Assembly (NCBI RefSeq): GCF_001665295.1
Contig: NZ_LZSE01000034.1
Location: forward strand, 248,001 to 312,000
DNA: 64,000 nt
Source of the DNA: Mycobacterium sp. 1554424.7
Lineage (GTDB): Bacteria; Actinomycetota; Actinomycetes; Mycobacteriales; Mycobacteriaceae
Reading direction: 5' to 3'
Position 1 is the first letter of the stretch. Every line of letters starts with the position of its first letter. The notes under the pieces are model-generated. The model ran no database searches. It saw only the letters and a program-made list of their open reading frames with translations, and was not told the origin of the DNA. Made by a program: the position numbers and the translations under genes. Positions 46,712 through 56,678 of the stretch are shown here, piece after piece.

Positions 46712-49048
46712 ATGACTCAAGAAGCGCAGGGGGCGACGGCCACGACCCCTCGATACGCCGGCACCCGGGTGCAGCGCGTGGAGGACCTGCGGTTGCTGAC
46801 CGGCCGCGGCGGCTTCGTCGACGACATCTCGCGGCCCGGCATGTTGCACGCCTGCTTCGTGCGCAGCCCGTTCGCGCGCGCCACGATCAACGGCATCGAC
46901 GCGTCGGCGGCGCTGGCGCTGCCCGGCGTGCGCGCGGTGTTCACCGCCGCCGACCTCAACCCCGACGTCAAGGAGGCGTGGCACGCCGTGGCCGGCAAGG
47001 ACGTGCCGGACACCCCACGCCCGCCGCTGGCCGAGGGCGAGGTGAAGTTCGTCGGCGACCCGGTCGCGCTGATCGTCGCCGAGAGCCGGTATATCGCCGA
47101 GGACGCGCTGGAACTCGTCGACGTCGACTACGAGCCGCTGCCGGCGATCACCGACTTCACCCGCGCGCAGTCGTCGGAGGTGCTGGTGCACGACGCCTAC
47201 GCGAACAACGTCGCGGGCGGGATGGGCGGCGCGCCGCCGGACGAGGAGGTCTTCGCGTCGGCGGCGTGCGTGGTGAAAGAGAACATCTACCAACAGATTT
47301 ACGCGCCCGTGCCGATCGAGACCCGCGGGCTGGTCGTCGAGTGGGAGGCGGCGTCCGGAGAACTCACCCTGTGGGCGTCCACGCAGACCCCGCACGAATT
47401 GCGGGCGTTCTGCGCGCGCCTGTTGGGCATTGCGGCGCAACGGGTTCGGGTCATCATGCGCGACACCGGCGGCGGTTTCGGCCAGAAGGTGGTCCCGATG
47501 CGCGAGGACATGTGCATCATGCTGGCCGCGCGCAAGGTCCCGGCGGCGCTCAAGTGGATCGAGGACCGCCGCGAGAACCTGATGTCGGCCGGCCAGGCCC
47601 GCCACGTCGACGGCACGGGCCGTATCGCGTTCGACGCGGACGGCAACATTCAGGCCGCCGACATCGACTTCGTCCAGGACGTCGGCGCCTACCCGACGCC
47701 GTACCCGGTGCTGACCACGGCGGCCATCGGGATGTTCTTCCCCGGGCCCTACCGCGTGCCCAAGGCCAGCTTCAACTACAAGACGGTGTTCACCAACACC
47801 AGCGGGCTGGCCGCCTACCGCGGCCCGTGGCAGTACGAGACGCTGGCGCGCGAGATCCTGCTCGACATCGCCGCGCGCAAGATGAACATGGACCCGGTCG
47901 AACTGCGCAGGCGCAACCTGCTGCGCCGCGACGAGATGCCGTACTTCAACCCCAACGGCATGCCGTATGACCACGTCGCCCCCAGCGAGACCTTCGAGCA
48001 GGCGGTGAAACTCCTTGACCACGAAGGGTTTCGCAAGGAGCAGCGCGAGGCGCTGGCGCAGGGCCGCTACCTGGGGCTGGGGTTCTCGGCGTACATCGAG
48101 CCGACCGGCGCGGCGACGGGCCACCTGGCCACCGAGGGTTGCACCGTGCGGATGGAGCCGACGGGCAAGATCAACGTCTACGTGAACGGCGGTTCGAGCG
48201 GAAACAGCTTGGAAACCACCGTCATTCAGCTGACCGCCGACGCGCTGGGCGCCGACATCGACGACGTGGCCACCATCCAGGGCGACACCGCGATCACGCC
48301 GTACGGGGCCGGCACCCAGGGCAGCCGCAGCGGCCCGATGACCGCCGGCGCCGTCGCGGAGGCGGGCACGATCCTGCGCGAAAAGATCGTGGCGCTGGCG
48401 GCCCACAAGTTGAAGGTGGCCGAATCCGAAGTGGTGCTGGCGAATTCGACGGCGGCCGTGCGAGGCGACCCGTCGAAGCAGGTGACGTTCGGGGAGCTGG
48501 CGTACCTGTCGTACTACTCACCGCAGGCGCTGCCGGCGGGAATGTCGCCCGAGCTGGAGGCCACCGCCCGCTACGTCGCCAAGGCGCCGATTCTGTGGTC
48601 CAACGCGACCCACGCCTGCACCTGCGAGGTGGACGTGGCCACGGGCAAGGTCACGCTCCTGCGCTACATCGTCAGCGAGGACGTCGGACCCATGATCAAC
48701 CCGAGCGTCGTGGAGGGCCAGATCGCCGGCGGGACGGTCCAAGGCATCGGCGGCGCGCTGATGGAGGACCTCGCCTACGACGACGACGGCAACCCGCTGG
48801 CAACGACTTTCGTCGACTACCTGCTGCCGACGGCCACCGAGGTACCGCCCATCGAGTTCGGCCACGTCGAGATCCCCGGCCCCGGGCCGGGTGGTTACAA
48901 GGGCGCCGGTGAGGGCGGGGCCATCGGCTCAGTGCCCGCGGTGATCAACGCGATCAACGACGCCCTGGCGCCGCTGGGCGTGACGGTCACTCGGCTGCCC
49001 GCCAGCCCCGCGTCGATCGCGTCGCTGCTGAGCGAGGCGAACCGGTGA
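46712..49048 (+). CDS. molybdenum hydroxylase large subunit (CoxL-like, Rv0373c type)
   Basis: This 778-residue molybdopterin subunit of the xanthine dehydrogenase/CO dehydrogenase family has the N-terminal VQRVEDLRLLTGRGGFVDDI, GGGFGQKVVPMREDMC near residue 250, the cofactor loop GLAAYRGPWQYETLAREI near 366 and the C-terminal GAGEGGAIGSVPAVINAI with the catalytic Glu near 747. The CO-dehydrogenase form I loop AYxCSFR is replaced by AYRGPW, so CO oxidation is not supported. Substrate probably an aldehyde or heterocycle. Coupled to the FAD subunit by a 4-bp GTGA overlap and followed by the [2Fe-2S] subunit. M. tuberculosis has a similar set (Rv0373c-Rv0375c). Confidence 0.87.
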   Translation: MTQEAQGATATTPRYAGTRVQRVEDLRLLTGRGGFVDDISRPGMLHACFVRSPFARATINGIDASAALALPGVRAVFTAADLNPDVKEAWHAVAGKDVPDTPRPPLAEGEVKFVGDPVALIVAESRYIAEDALELVDVDYEPLPAITDFTRAQSSEVLVHDAYANNVAGGMGGAPPDEEVFASAACVVKENIYQQIYAPVPIETRGLVVEWEAASGELTLWASTQTPHELRAFCARLLGIAAQRVRVIMRDTGGGFGQKVVPMREDMCIMLAARKVPAALKWIEDRRENLMSAGQARHVDGTGRIAFDADGNIQAADIDFVQDVGAYPTPYPVLTTAAIGMFFPGPYRVPKASFNYKTVFTNTSGLAAYRGPWQYETLAREILLDIAARKMNMDPVELRRRNLLRRDEMPYFNPNGMPYDHVAPSETFEQAVKLLDHEGFRKEQREALAQGRYLGLGFSAYIEPTGAATGHLATEGCTVRMEPTGKINVYVNGGSSGNSLETTVIQLTADALGADIDDVATIQGDTAITPYGAGTQGSRSGPMTAGAVAEAGTILREKIVALAAHKLKVAESEVVLANSTAAVRGDPSKQVTFGELAYLSYYSPQALPAGMSPELEATARYVAKAPILWSNATHACTCEVDVATGKVTLLRYIVSEDVGPMINPSVVEGQIAGGTVQGIGGALMEDLAYDDDGNPLATTFVDYLLPTATEVPPIEFGHVEIPGPGPGGYKGAGEGGAIGSVPAVINAINDALAPLGVTVTRLPASPASIASLLSEANR

Positions 49049-49933
49049 AGCCCGCGTCGTTCGAGTACCACCGCCCCGACACCATCGACGACGCCGTGGC
49101 GCTGCTCGCCGAGCTGGGCGACGACGCGAAGATCATCGCCGGCGGCCAGAGCCTGGTCCCCATGCTGGCAATGCGGTTGGCGTACTTCGACCACCTCATC
49201 GACATCTCCCGGCTGGGCGAGGTGCGGGGCATCGAGCGCAGGGGCTCAGACCACCAAGAGCTGTGGATCGGCGCCGGAACCACCGAGTCCACCGTCGGCT
49301 CCGATGACGAAGTGCGCCAAGCGGTTCCGTTGCTCACCCTGGCGACCCCGTTCGTCGGGCACTTCCAGATCCGCAACCGCGGCACCCTCGGCGGGTCGAT
49401 CGCGCACGCCGACGCGGCGGGCGAATACCCGGCGGTGGCGTTGACCCTGGACGCGGTGATGGAGGTGCTGTCGCCACGCGGGCGGCGGGAGATCGCCGCC
49501 GCGGACTTCTTCGCCGGCGTGTGGGAAACCACGATGGAACCCGACGAGGTGCTGACCGGGGTGCGATTCCCCGTGTGGAACGGCAGGTCCGGGTTCTCGG
49601 TGCACGAATTCGCGCGCCGCCATGGTGATTTCGCGATCGCCGGCGCGCTGGTCGCCGTCCAGCTCGACGACGGCGACCGGGTGTCGCACTGCGGGATCGG
49701 GCTGCTGGGCCTGGGGTCCACGGTCAAGCGTGCGACGGCGGCCGAGGCCGCGGTCGTCGGCAAGCCCGTCGGCGAGCTGGTGGCCGAGGAGATCGGCCGC
49801 GCCGCGATGACGGGCCTCGACGAGGTTCCGACCGACCTGCAGGGGTCGGCGTCGTACCGCACCCAGGTGGGCGCCACCATGGTCGAGCGCGCCTGGACGC
49901 AAGCGATCGAGGAAGCACTCGGGGGAGCACGCC

Positions 49934-49941
<8 letters not shown>
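49045..49941 (+). CDS. molybdenum hydroxylase FAD subunit (CoxM-like)
   Basis: This 298-residue subunit carries FAD and passes electrons from the [2Fe-2S] subunit to an acceptor. The two FAD motifs are IIAGGQSLVPMLAMRLAYF near residues 31-49 and NRGTLGGSIAHADAAGEYP near 111-129, as in CoxM and NicB-like subunits. The C-terminal CO_deh_flav_C domain follows residue 180. GTG 49045 overlaps the large-subunit stop; its own end overlaps the [2Fe-2S] gene by 8 bp. The order large-FAD-FeS is a compact operon. Confidence 0.88.
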
Positions 49942-50419
<478 letters not shown>

Positions 50420-50453
50420 ACCTCCGCCATCGGCTCTGCATCGATAACGGCGT

Positions 50454-50466
50454 AGTTACAGTAACT
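50454..50466. promoter_or_regulatory. small palindrome upstream of the LpqJ-like gene
   Basis: AGTTAC and GTAACT flank a single A, a perfect 13-bp palindrome 59 bp before the GTG start in an otherwise AT-richer stretch. It could be a repressor or two-component regulator site. No regulator is adjacent. Confidence 0.35.
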
Positions 50467-50524
50467 TTCGCCGCTTCTTGCGTACTCTGAGCGCTGAAAT
50501 CGAAGTCTTTCCGGGAGCGGGCGG

Positions 50525-51127
50525 GTGCAGTTATCGCAAAAGACGCGGCTGAGTCTGGCCGGTGGCTCGCTGCTGCTCTCGGCCGTCCTCGCCGGTCCCG
50601 CATTGGTTTCGGGCTGCAGCTCGCACATCGACGGCAAGCCGGTCGCGACACCCGGCACCGGGCCGACCGAGCCCACCTTCCCCACCCCGCGGCCGACCAC
50701 CACGACGCCGGCGCCGACCAGCACCAGCCCGGCCCCGTCGACGAGCCCCACCGGGCCGGCCAGCCCGACCACCCCGCCGGCCGGGGTGATCCCGCTGCCG
50801 CCCGACCACAACGGCTACGTGTTCATCGAGACCAAGTCCGGCGTGACGCGCTGCCAGATCAACAAGGAGACCGTCGGCTGCGAGGCGCCGTTCACCAACT
50901 CCCCGCTGCAGGACGGTGAGCACGCCAACGGCGTCAGCATCAGCGCCGGCGGGAACGTGCAGTGGGTGCTGGGCAACCTGGGCGCCATCCCGACCGTCAC
51001 CATCGACTACAAGACCTACGCCGCGCAGGGGTGGACGATCAACGCCACCGAACAAGGCACCCGGTTCACCAACGACCGCACTAAGCACGGTATGTTCGTC
51101 AGCGTGGAGAAGGTCAACACGTTCTAG
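50525..51127 (+). CDS. lpqJ: lipoprotein, LpqJ-like
   Basis: This 200-residue lipoprotein has a signal peptide (RLSLAGGSLLLSAVLAGPAL) and lipobox VSGC with the acylated cysteine at 31. A Pro/Thr-rich linker of about 40 residues (PTTTTPAPTSTSPAP) leads to a folded outer domain starting PPDHNGYVFIETKSGVTRCQ with two cysteines that likely form a disulfide. I recognise the pattern SHIDGKPVATPGTGPTEPTFP as similar to M. tuberculosis LpqJ (Rv0344c), which lies near iniC; that match is from memory. Function unknown. GTG start, ribosome-binding site weak. Confidence 0.65.
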   Translation: MQLSQKTRLSLAGGSLLLSAVLAGPALVSGCSSHIDGKPVATPGTGPTEPTFPTPRPTTTTPAPTSTSPAPSTSPTGPASPTTPPAGVIPLPPDHNGYVFIETKSGVTRCQINKETVGCEAPFTNSPLQDGEHANGVSISAGGNVQWVLGNLGAIPTVTIDYKTYAAQGWTINATEQGTRFTNDRTKHGMFVSVEKVNTF

Positions 51128-51149
51128 GCCGGCCCTCAGCGCGCCGCCG

Positions 51150-54100
51150 TCAGTTCATAACCTCTGCCCACGCGATATGCCCCTGAAAGCCGAGCGTTTT
51201 CGCCATGTCGCGGTAGCGATCCCGGCCGTTGCGGTAGGCGGCCTCGGCGCCGCGAGTCCGCGCCAGCAGCGCCCGCAGCCGCAACAGCCAGATGTCGCGC
51301 ATCACCAGACCCTCGTCGGCGGGCGCGGCCGCCAGCCGCTCGATCGCGGCCTCGGCTTCTGCCACGTCACCGTCGGCCCCGCGGTCGAGCAACGTTTCCA
51401 CCAGCACACCGGTCACGGGAATGCCCCACAGCAGCAGTCGTCCGTCGCGGAACACATGGTCGCCCGTGGCGCGCATGAGCGGGATGGCCTCGTCACGCTC
51501 TCCGCGCCTGGCCCTTTCACGCGCCAGGTAGACCTGGATGCTCGGCAAATCGCACAGGTTGTGCCCTCGGTTCATGAACACTTCGCCGACCTCGACCGCG
51601 AGTTGTTGTCCGCGGTCACGCTCCGCAGGCTCATGGCGATGCATCAGCGCAAGGCCCAGCGCCGCCCCGATGAAGCCCACCACGACGTCATCACTGGATC
51701 GCTCGGCGATCCGCAGAGCACCCTCGATCTCTTGTAGGGCAAAGTCATTGGGGCTTAGCACGCCAAACGGTATGCCAAGCAAATAGACGTAGCCGACGGC
51801 CCCGGCGTAGGACGCGGGATCAATGCGTTGCGCCATTGGGATGCCGTCCCGTAGGTCCTCGGGCCATCCGGGGCGGCCCAGGAAATAGCGGGCCATCCCC
51901 CGCGACGTGATGGCGAGCGCTAACGGCGACCCGACCAGGAAGTTGCCTCGCGACGGATCGCCGTCGGCCAGGTCGACAACGGCCTGGGAGCAGCGCAGCA
52001 CGTCGCGCCACCGGCCGTTTTCGATGTGACCGTAGATCACCGGGAAAGAAAGCCCTACCGTCAGGTTCGCATCTTCGAGCGCCTCGGCGAGGGCCCAGGC
52101 TTCCGATGCCAGCTGCGACGACTCGCGCAGCCGGTCCCGATGCGCGTGGCCCACCACCAACCCTGCCGTGGCGATCCCCAGCGACGCCTTGTCCCCGACG
52201 GCGTTGCACAAATCCCGCAATTCATCGAAGCGGTCACCGGCGGCGTCGGCGTTGACTCGCCAGCCCGTCCCGCACAGCATCGTGCGCGGGGCGATGCGCA
52301 TGGCGGCCCGGTGCGGGGGGTCGGCGGGTAGGGCGTCGGCGATGTCTGCCGCCCGCTCCCAGCTCAGTCGCGCCGCCTTGATGTCCCGGTTGGTCGCCCA
52401 CGTCGCGGCGCGCATGTGCCAGCCGTAGGCGGCTTGCAAATCGCCGGCGGCCTCAAGGTGTTCGGCGATCAGCGCGGCGTTTTCGTCCGATTCCTGGTCG
52501 CCGGCCTCAATAGCGGCGGCCAGCCGTCGGTGCAGATCGGAGCGATGCGACTTGAGCTGTGCTTCGTAGGCCACCGCACGGATGAGCGGATGGTGAAAGA
52601 CAAATTCCGGTTCAGGAGTGAACCGGACCTGATCGATGAGCTGGGCCGCCACCAATGCGGGAACCACCGGCTCGACACCCAGCGCGGTGAGAAGGTCCGG
52701 GCCGAACCGTGAGCCGATGACGGCTGCGGCGCTCAGGGTGCGCTTGGCTTTGCGGTCGAGCCGGTCGATGCGCGCGGCAATGGTCGCCTGCAACGTGGCG
52801 GGCACGTTCACCTCGCCAACTTCCGCCGACGACATGTAGGCGCCGGGCTCCCCGCCCAGCACGCCGCGCTCGGCCAGTTCGCGAACCAATTCCTCGGCGA
52901 AGAACGGGTTACCGGCGGCCCGCTCGGCGACTCTGCGGCCCAGTGCGTCAACCGAGGGGTCGGGGCCGAGGAGCAGCGCGACGAGGGCTGCGGTTTCTGA
53001 ATCACTGAGTGGCGCAAGGGCTACGGTGTGCGCATTGGCCACTCGAGTCAGCGCCCCCTGATATTCGGGTCGATACGTGATCAGCACCAGAGAGGGCGTC
53101 TGCGGGATCACCGACAGGGAATCGGTCAGCATCGACTCGCTGACCTCATCGATCCAGTGGGCGTCCTCAACGACGTAGACCGCAGGGATTTGGCGGGACA
53201 ATCTGGCGGCGTTCACCAGCGCGGCCAGCCGCCGCCGTCGCGCATCGGGATCGATCGCCGGAATGGCGGCGCCCGGGTCGGCGATGCCGAGCAGGTCGTC
53301 AAGCATTAGCGCGTCCTCGGGGTCGGCGTCCGACATTTGGTCCCGCACGCGCGCCCGGGCAGCCTGTGCGTCAAGGCCCTCGACGCCGGTGGCCGCACGC
53401 AACAGACGCGCCACGGCATGAAACGGGACCTGACTGGTGTGCGACTCACAGAAGGTGCTGAACACCTGTACATCCCGGGCCGCTGCCATCGCGGCGATCT
53501 CGCGCACCAGCCGGCTCTTGCCGATGCCCGGTTCGCCCACCACCTCGACCACAGCGCCATGTCCACCGAGGGCGCGGTCCAAAAGCCCCTCGACGGCGGA
53601 CATCTCCCACCGGCGACCGATGAGATCGGACTCGGAACGTTCGGTAGCCCGACGGCGGTCCGTTATGCCCAGCAGGCGGTACGCGGTGACCGGCTCGCCG
53701 GCGCCCTTGAGGCGGACCATCTCCGGTTCGCCCAACGCCACGGCGCCATTGACCAGCCGCGCGGTGGAGACGCTGAGCATGACCCCACCCGGCGGTGCGA
53801 CCGATTCCATCCGTTGGGCCAACCCGACCTGAACACCCATCGCGGTGTAACCGAAAGCGCCCGAACCGATTTCGCCGGCGATCACCTGACCGGAGTTCAG
53901 TCCCACCCGCACGAGAAGTTTCGCGCCGTCTCGGCGCTCGACCTCGGCGGCCAGCGCCTTGGCTTCCGCTTGAATGCTCAACGCCGAAAGGCATGCGCGA
54001 AAGGCATGGTCCTCCAGTGCCGCCGGGGCCCCGAAGACCGCCATGATCCCGTCACCGGTGAACTTGTCCACGGTGCCGCCGTACCGCTGCACCACGACCG

Positions 54101-54344
54101 CGCAGCGGTTGGCCAGGTCGACCATGATCTCGCGCAGCCGCTCCGTCCCGACCGCCGCCGCGAACCCCATCGAGTCGACCACGTCGGCGAACAGCACCGT
54201 GACCTGCTTGTACTCCGCCGATCGGCTGACCTGTGTAACCGGCGCACCGCACTGATGACAGAACTTGGACTTCAGCGGCAGCTGCGTGCCACACGAAGCG
54301 CACGACGGTCCCGCCGCATTCAGCGCACCCCGCGCGTCGTCCAC
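51150..54344 (-). CDS. class III cyclase - AAA ATPase - TPR signalling protein
   Basis: This 1064-residue protein begins with a zinc ribbon (Cys15-x-x-Cys18, Cys29-x-x-Cys32), then a class III adenylate/guanylate cyclase domain: LFADVVDS carries metal-binding Asp54 and KFTGDGIMAVFG Asp98. At the transition-state site the usual V-N-x-A-x-R reads V-G-L-A-Q-R, so Asn is replaced by Gly while Arg is kept, and cyclase activity may be low or altered. Next is an AAA/STAND ATPase with Walker A GEPGIGKSRL near 275 and a C-terminal TPR-like helical region to the end. Mycobacteria have several such proteins; this one lacks the C-terminal LuxR DNA-binding domain found in relatives. GTG start. GC is lower than the flanks. 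Confidence 0.83.
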   Translation of the reverse strand: MDDARGALNAAGPSCASCGTQLPLKSKFCHQCGAPVTQVSRSAEYKQVTVLFADVVDSMGFAAAVGTERLREIMVDLANRCAVVVQRYGGTVDKFTGDGIMAVFGAPAALEDHAFRACLSALSIQAEAKALAAEVERRDGAKLLVRVGLNSGQVIAGEIGSGAFGYTAMGVQVGLAQRMESVAPPGGVMLSVSTARLVNGAVALGEPEMVRLKGAGEPVTAYRLLGITDRRRATERSESDLIGRRWEMSAVEGLLDRALGGHGAVVEVVGEPGIGKSRLVREIAAMAAARDVQVFSTFCESHTSQVPFHAVARLLRAATGVEGLDAQAARARVRDQMSDADPEDALMLDDLLGIADPGAAIPAIDPDARRRRLAALVNAARLSRQIPAVYVVEDAHWIDEVSESMLTDSLSVIPQTPSLVLITYRPEYQGALTRVANAHTVALAPLSDSETAALVALLLGPDPSVDALGRRVAERAAGNPFFAEELVRELAERGVLGGEPGAYMSSAEVGEVNVPATLQATIAARIDRLDRKAKRTLSAAAVIGSRFGPDLLTALGVEPVVPALVAAQLIDQVRFTPEPEFVFHHPLIRAVAYEAQLKSHRSDLHRRLAAAIEAGDQESDENAALIAEHLEAAGDLQAAYGWHMRAATWATNRDIKAARLSWERAADIADALPADPPHRAAMRIAPRTMLCGTGWRVNADAAGDRFDELRDLCNAVGDKASLGIATAGLVVGHAHRDRLRESSQLASEAWALAEALEDANLTVGLSFPVIYGHIENGRWRDVLRCSQAVVDLADGDPSRGNFLVGSPLALAITSRGMARYFLGRPGWPEDLRDGIPMAQRIDPASYAGAVGYVYLLGIPFGVLSPNDFALQEIEGALRIAERSSDDVVVGFIGAALGLALMHRHEPAERDRGQQLAVEVGEVFMNRGHNLCDLPSIQVYLARERARRGERDEAIPLMRATGDHVFRDGRLLLWGIPVTGVLVETLLDRGADGDVAEAEAAIERLAAAPADEGLVMRDIWLLRLRALLARTRGAEAAYRNGRDRYRDMAKTLGFQGHIAWAEVMN

Positions 54345-54496
54345 GCCAATATGTTGTCACTGCGGGTCAATGGGGGCCTCGTGTCAGCGGCGCAGGCTGC
54401 TGGCGGGTCGCCGACGGCAAACCAGGATTGCCCGCTAACTCCATGCGGTACGTTCCTGAAAGGGGACTGGATCAGCGCTGATCGAGGGGAGCAGTA

Positions 54497-56077
54497 ATGA
54501 GCTTTACGGTGTGGCCGCCTGAGATCAATTCGGTACTGCTGCTTGACGGCCCGGGGTCGGGGCCGATGTTGGCGGCGGCGGCGGCCTGGGACGGCGTCGG
54601 CACCGAGTTGAATTCGGCGGCGAACGCATTCAGCTCCTTGACCGCAGACCTGGCCGGCCAGGCGTGGCAGGGCCCGGCGTCGGCATCGATGACCAGCGCC
54701 GCCGCCCGTTATGTGAACTGGCTGGGCGGGGCGGCCGCGCAAGCCGAACAGTCGGCGGCCCAGGCCCGGGCGGCCGCCGTCGCCTATGAGTCCGCGCTGG
54801 CCACGATCGTGGACCCCGGCGTGATAACGGCCAATCGCGGCCAGCTGGTGTCGCTGGTGCTCTCGAACCTGTTCGGTCAAAACGCCCCGGCGATCGCGGC
54901 CGCCGAGGCCGACTACGAGCGGATGTGGGCCCAGGACGTCGCCGCCATGGGCGGGTATCACGCCAGCGCGTCGGCGACCGTCGCGCAGTTGGGGCAGTGG
55001 GAAAAAGCGCTGGCGAATCTGCCCGGCGAATTCGTCCAGGCTCTCGAAGGCGAAGCCCACCACGTGGCCAACACGGTCTTCGGCACCATCTTCGGGCAGG
55101 CGGCCGCCCCGCCCTTCCCGGCAACGCAGACCGGGACCTACACCGGCGGACCGTCGCTGGCCACCCGATTCGAAGAAGCCGCGCTGTACCCGGTCAAACC
55201 TCTCCTGGGTTTCTTCCCCGGGCTCGAAGCGCAACTTTCGTCGCCGAATTCGCCGTTCCTGCAGCTGTTTACCGGCGACAACCCGCTGCTTGCGGTAGGT
55301 CTGTCCAACAGGCCGCCGGCGTTGCTGCCGTTGCTGCTGGGGGAAACGGTCCAGGAGACCACGTACAACGGGATGCCCGTCGTGCAGATCACGCCGGCTC
55401 ATCCGACCGGCAACTACGTGGTGGCCATTCACGGTGGCGCGTTCATCTTCGCGCCGTCGATCTTCCACTGGCTCGATTACACGGTGATGGCCTACCAAAC
55501 CGGCGCGACCATCGAGGTGCCGATCTACCCGCTGCTGCAGCAGGGCGGCACCGCGGGCACGGTGGTGCCCAACATGGCCGGCTTCATCGCGTCCCAAGTC
55601 ACCGCGCACCCAGGCCACGTCAGCGTGACCGGTGACTCCGCGGGCGGCAACCTCGCGCTGGCGGCCGAGGAATACGCTCTGGCCCACGGCGAGCCCGTCG
55701 CGTCGTCGATGGTTCTGCTGTCCCCGTGGCTGGATGTCACGTTCAGCAACCCGAACATCGCGTTCGTCCAGGACCCCCTGCTGCCTATTGCGCCTGGAAT
55801 ACAGATCGGCAAGGAGTGGGCGGGCGGCCTTTCCACGACCGACCCCATGGTCAGTCCGCTATACGGGAACCTCGCCGGGCTCCCGCCGACGTATGTCTAC
55901 ACCGGCAATCTGGATTCACTGTCCCCCGACGTGCTTGTCCTGCAGAACAACGCCGCCCTGGCGCACGCCCCGTTCAACTTCGTGCTGGCCAACGGCCAGA
56001 TTCACGACTGGATCATCCTCACGCTGGACGGCCCGCAGTACTGGGCGCAGATCGATCACGAACTCGGCATCGCCTAA
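54497..56077 (+). CDS. PPE-domain lipase/esterase fusion (LipY-like)
   Basis: This 526-residue protein has an N-terminal PPE domain (about 1-170) with a variant start MSFTVWPPEIN and the W-x-G motif WQG at 57-59, then a linker and a C-terminal HSL-type alpha/beta-hydrolase. The hydrolase has oxyanion HGGAF at 312-316, nucleophile Ser381 in GDSAGG, Asp473 in NLDSLSPD and His503 in QIHDW, so the catalytic triad is intact. The M. marinum lipase LipY is reported to have a PPE domain, whereas M. tuberculosis LipY has a PE domain; this could be a relative. A type VII (ESX-5) export route is inferred. No PE partner gene is adjacent. GAGGGGAGC precedes ATG 54497. Confidence 0.83.
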   Translation: MSFTVWPPEINSVLLLDGPGSGPMLAAAAAWDGVGTELNSAANAFSSLTADLAGQAWQGPASASMTSAAARYVNWLGGAAAQAEQSAAQARAAAVAYESALATIVDPGVITANRGQLVSLVLSNLFGQNAPAIAAAEADYERMWAQDVAAMGGYHASASATVAQLGQWEKALANLPGEFVQALEGEAHHVANTVFGTIFGQAAAPPFPATQTGTYTGGPSLATRFEEAALYPVKPLLGFFPGLEAQLSSPNSPFLQLFTGDNPLLAVGLSNRPPALLPLLLGETVQETTYNGMPVVQITPAHPTGNYVVAIHGGAFIFAPSIFHWLDYTVMAYQTGATIEVPIYPLLQQGGTAGTVVPNMAGFIASQVTAHPGHVSVTGDSAGGNLALAAEEYALAHGEPVASSMVLLSPWLDVTFSNPNIAFVQDPLLPIAPGIQIGKEWAGGLSTTDPMVSPLYGNLAGLPPTYVYTGNLDSLSPDVLVLQNNAALAHAPFNFVLANGQIHDWIILTLDGPQYWAQIDHELGIA

Positions 56078-56118
56078 CCGCGTCTCGGCGCCCTGAGCTG
56101 GCCCGAAAGGGGTGTCGC

Positions 56119-56124
56119 TAACAT
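56119..56124 (+). promoter_or_regulatory. candidate -10 box for a leaderless membrane-protein gene
   Basis: TAACAT matches TANNNT and ends 7 bp before GTG 56132, which has no Shine-Dalgarno sequence, suggesting a leaderless message. Confidence 0.4.
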
Positions 56125-56131
56125 CGACTCC

Positions 56132-56665
56132 GTGGCATCCAACGGCCCACCGGACGACTTCCACAACCAGCGGACGCGGTATGCGAACTACGGCGCCCTG
56201 GGCGGGTCCCCGCCGCCCGGTGAAGCCCCGCCGGAAACGCCGCTCGACGAGCCGGAGCAGCCCGAGGCGCTCGATCCGTTCGAGCAGCCGCCCGAGCCCA
56301 CCCCGTGGTATCGGAAACCCGCCGGGATCATCGCCTGGATTGTCGCGGTTCTGATCCTGCTCGCGCTGATCGTCTACGGGCTGATGCAGCTGGTCCAGGG
56401 TGGTCAGAGCACCAGCCCCAGCCCGAGCACCACCGGCAGCACCACGCCGACGACGACCACCACGACGACGATGACGACCACCGAATCGTCGGCGCCGCCG
56501 CCCACCAGCAGCGCCGTCGAGCCGCCGGCCCAACAGCCGACCCAGCAGCCCACGCGCCAGCCGACCTCGCAGCAGCCGACGCATCGGCACCACATGCCCC
56601 AGCTGCCGTCGGTGATCACCATTCCCGACGGGCCCGTGGTCACGCTGCCGCCGGGCCTCTCGTAA
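56132..56665 (+). CDS. Pro/Thr-rich single-TM protein
   Basis: This 177-residue protein has an acidic Pro-rich cytoplasmic part (about 1-65), one membrane helix (GIIAWIVAVLILLALIVYGLM, residues 69-89, given here as a range) and an outer tail of Ser/Thr/Pro and Gln repeats (PTTTTTTTMTTTESS, then QQPT units) ending in PVVTLPPGLS. It is probably extracytoplasmic low-complexity wall-facing protein; the tail may be glycosylated, by inference. It is followed by the Hsp70-like gene after 13 bp. An Rv0340-like protein is near iniB in M. tuberculosis, but I cannot claim orthology. Confidence 0.6.
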   Translation: MASNGPPDDFHNQRTRYANYGALGGSPPPGEAPPETPLDEPEQPEALDPFEQPPEPTPWYRKPAGIIAWIVAVLILLALIVYGLMQLVQGGQSTSPSPSTTGSTTPTTTTTTTMTTTESSAPPPTSSAVEPPAQQPTQQPTRQPTSQQPTHRHHMPQLPSVITIPDGPVVTLPPGLS

Positions 56666-56678
56666 TGGGGTCCGCGTT

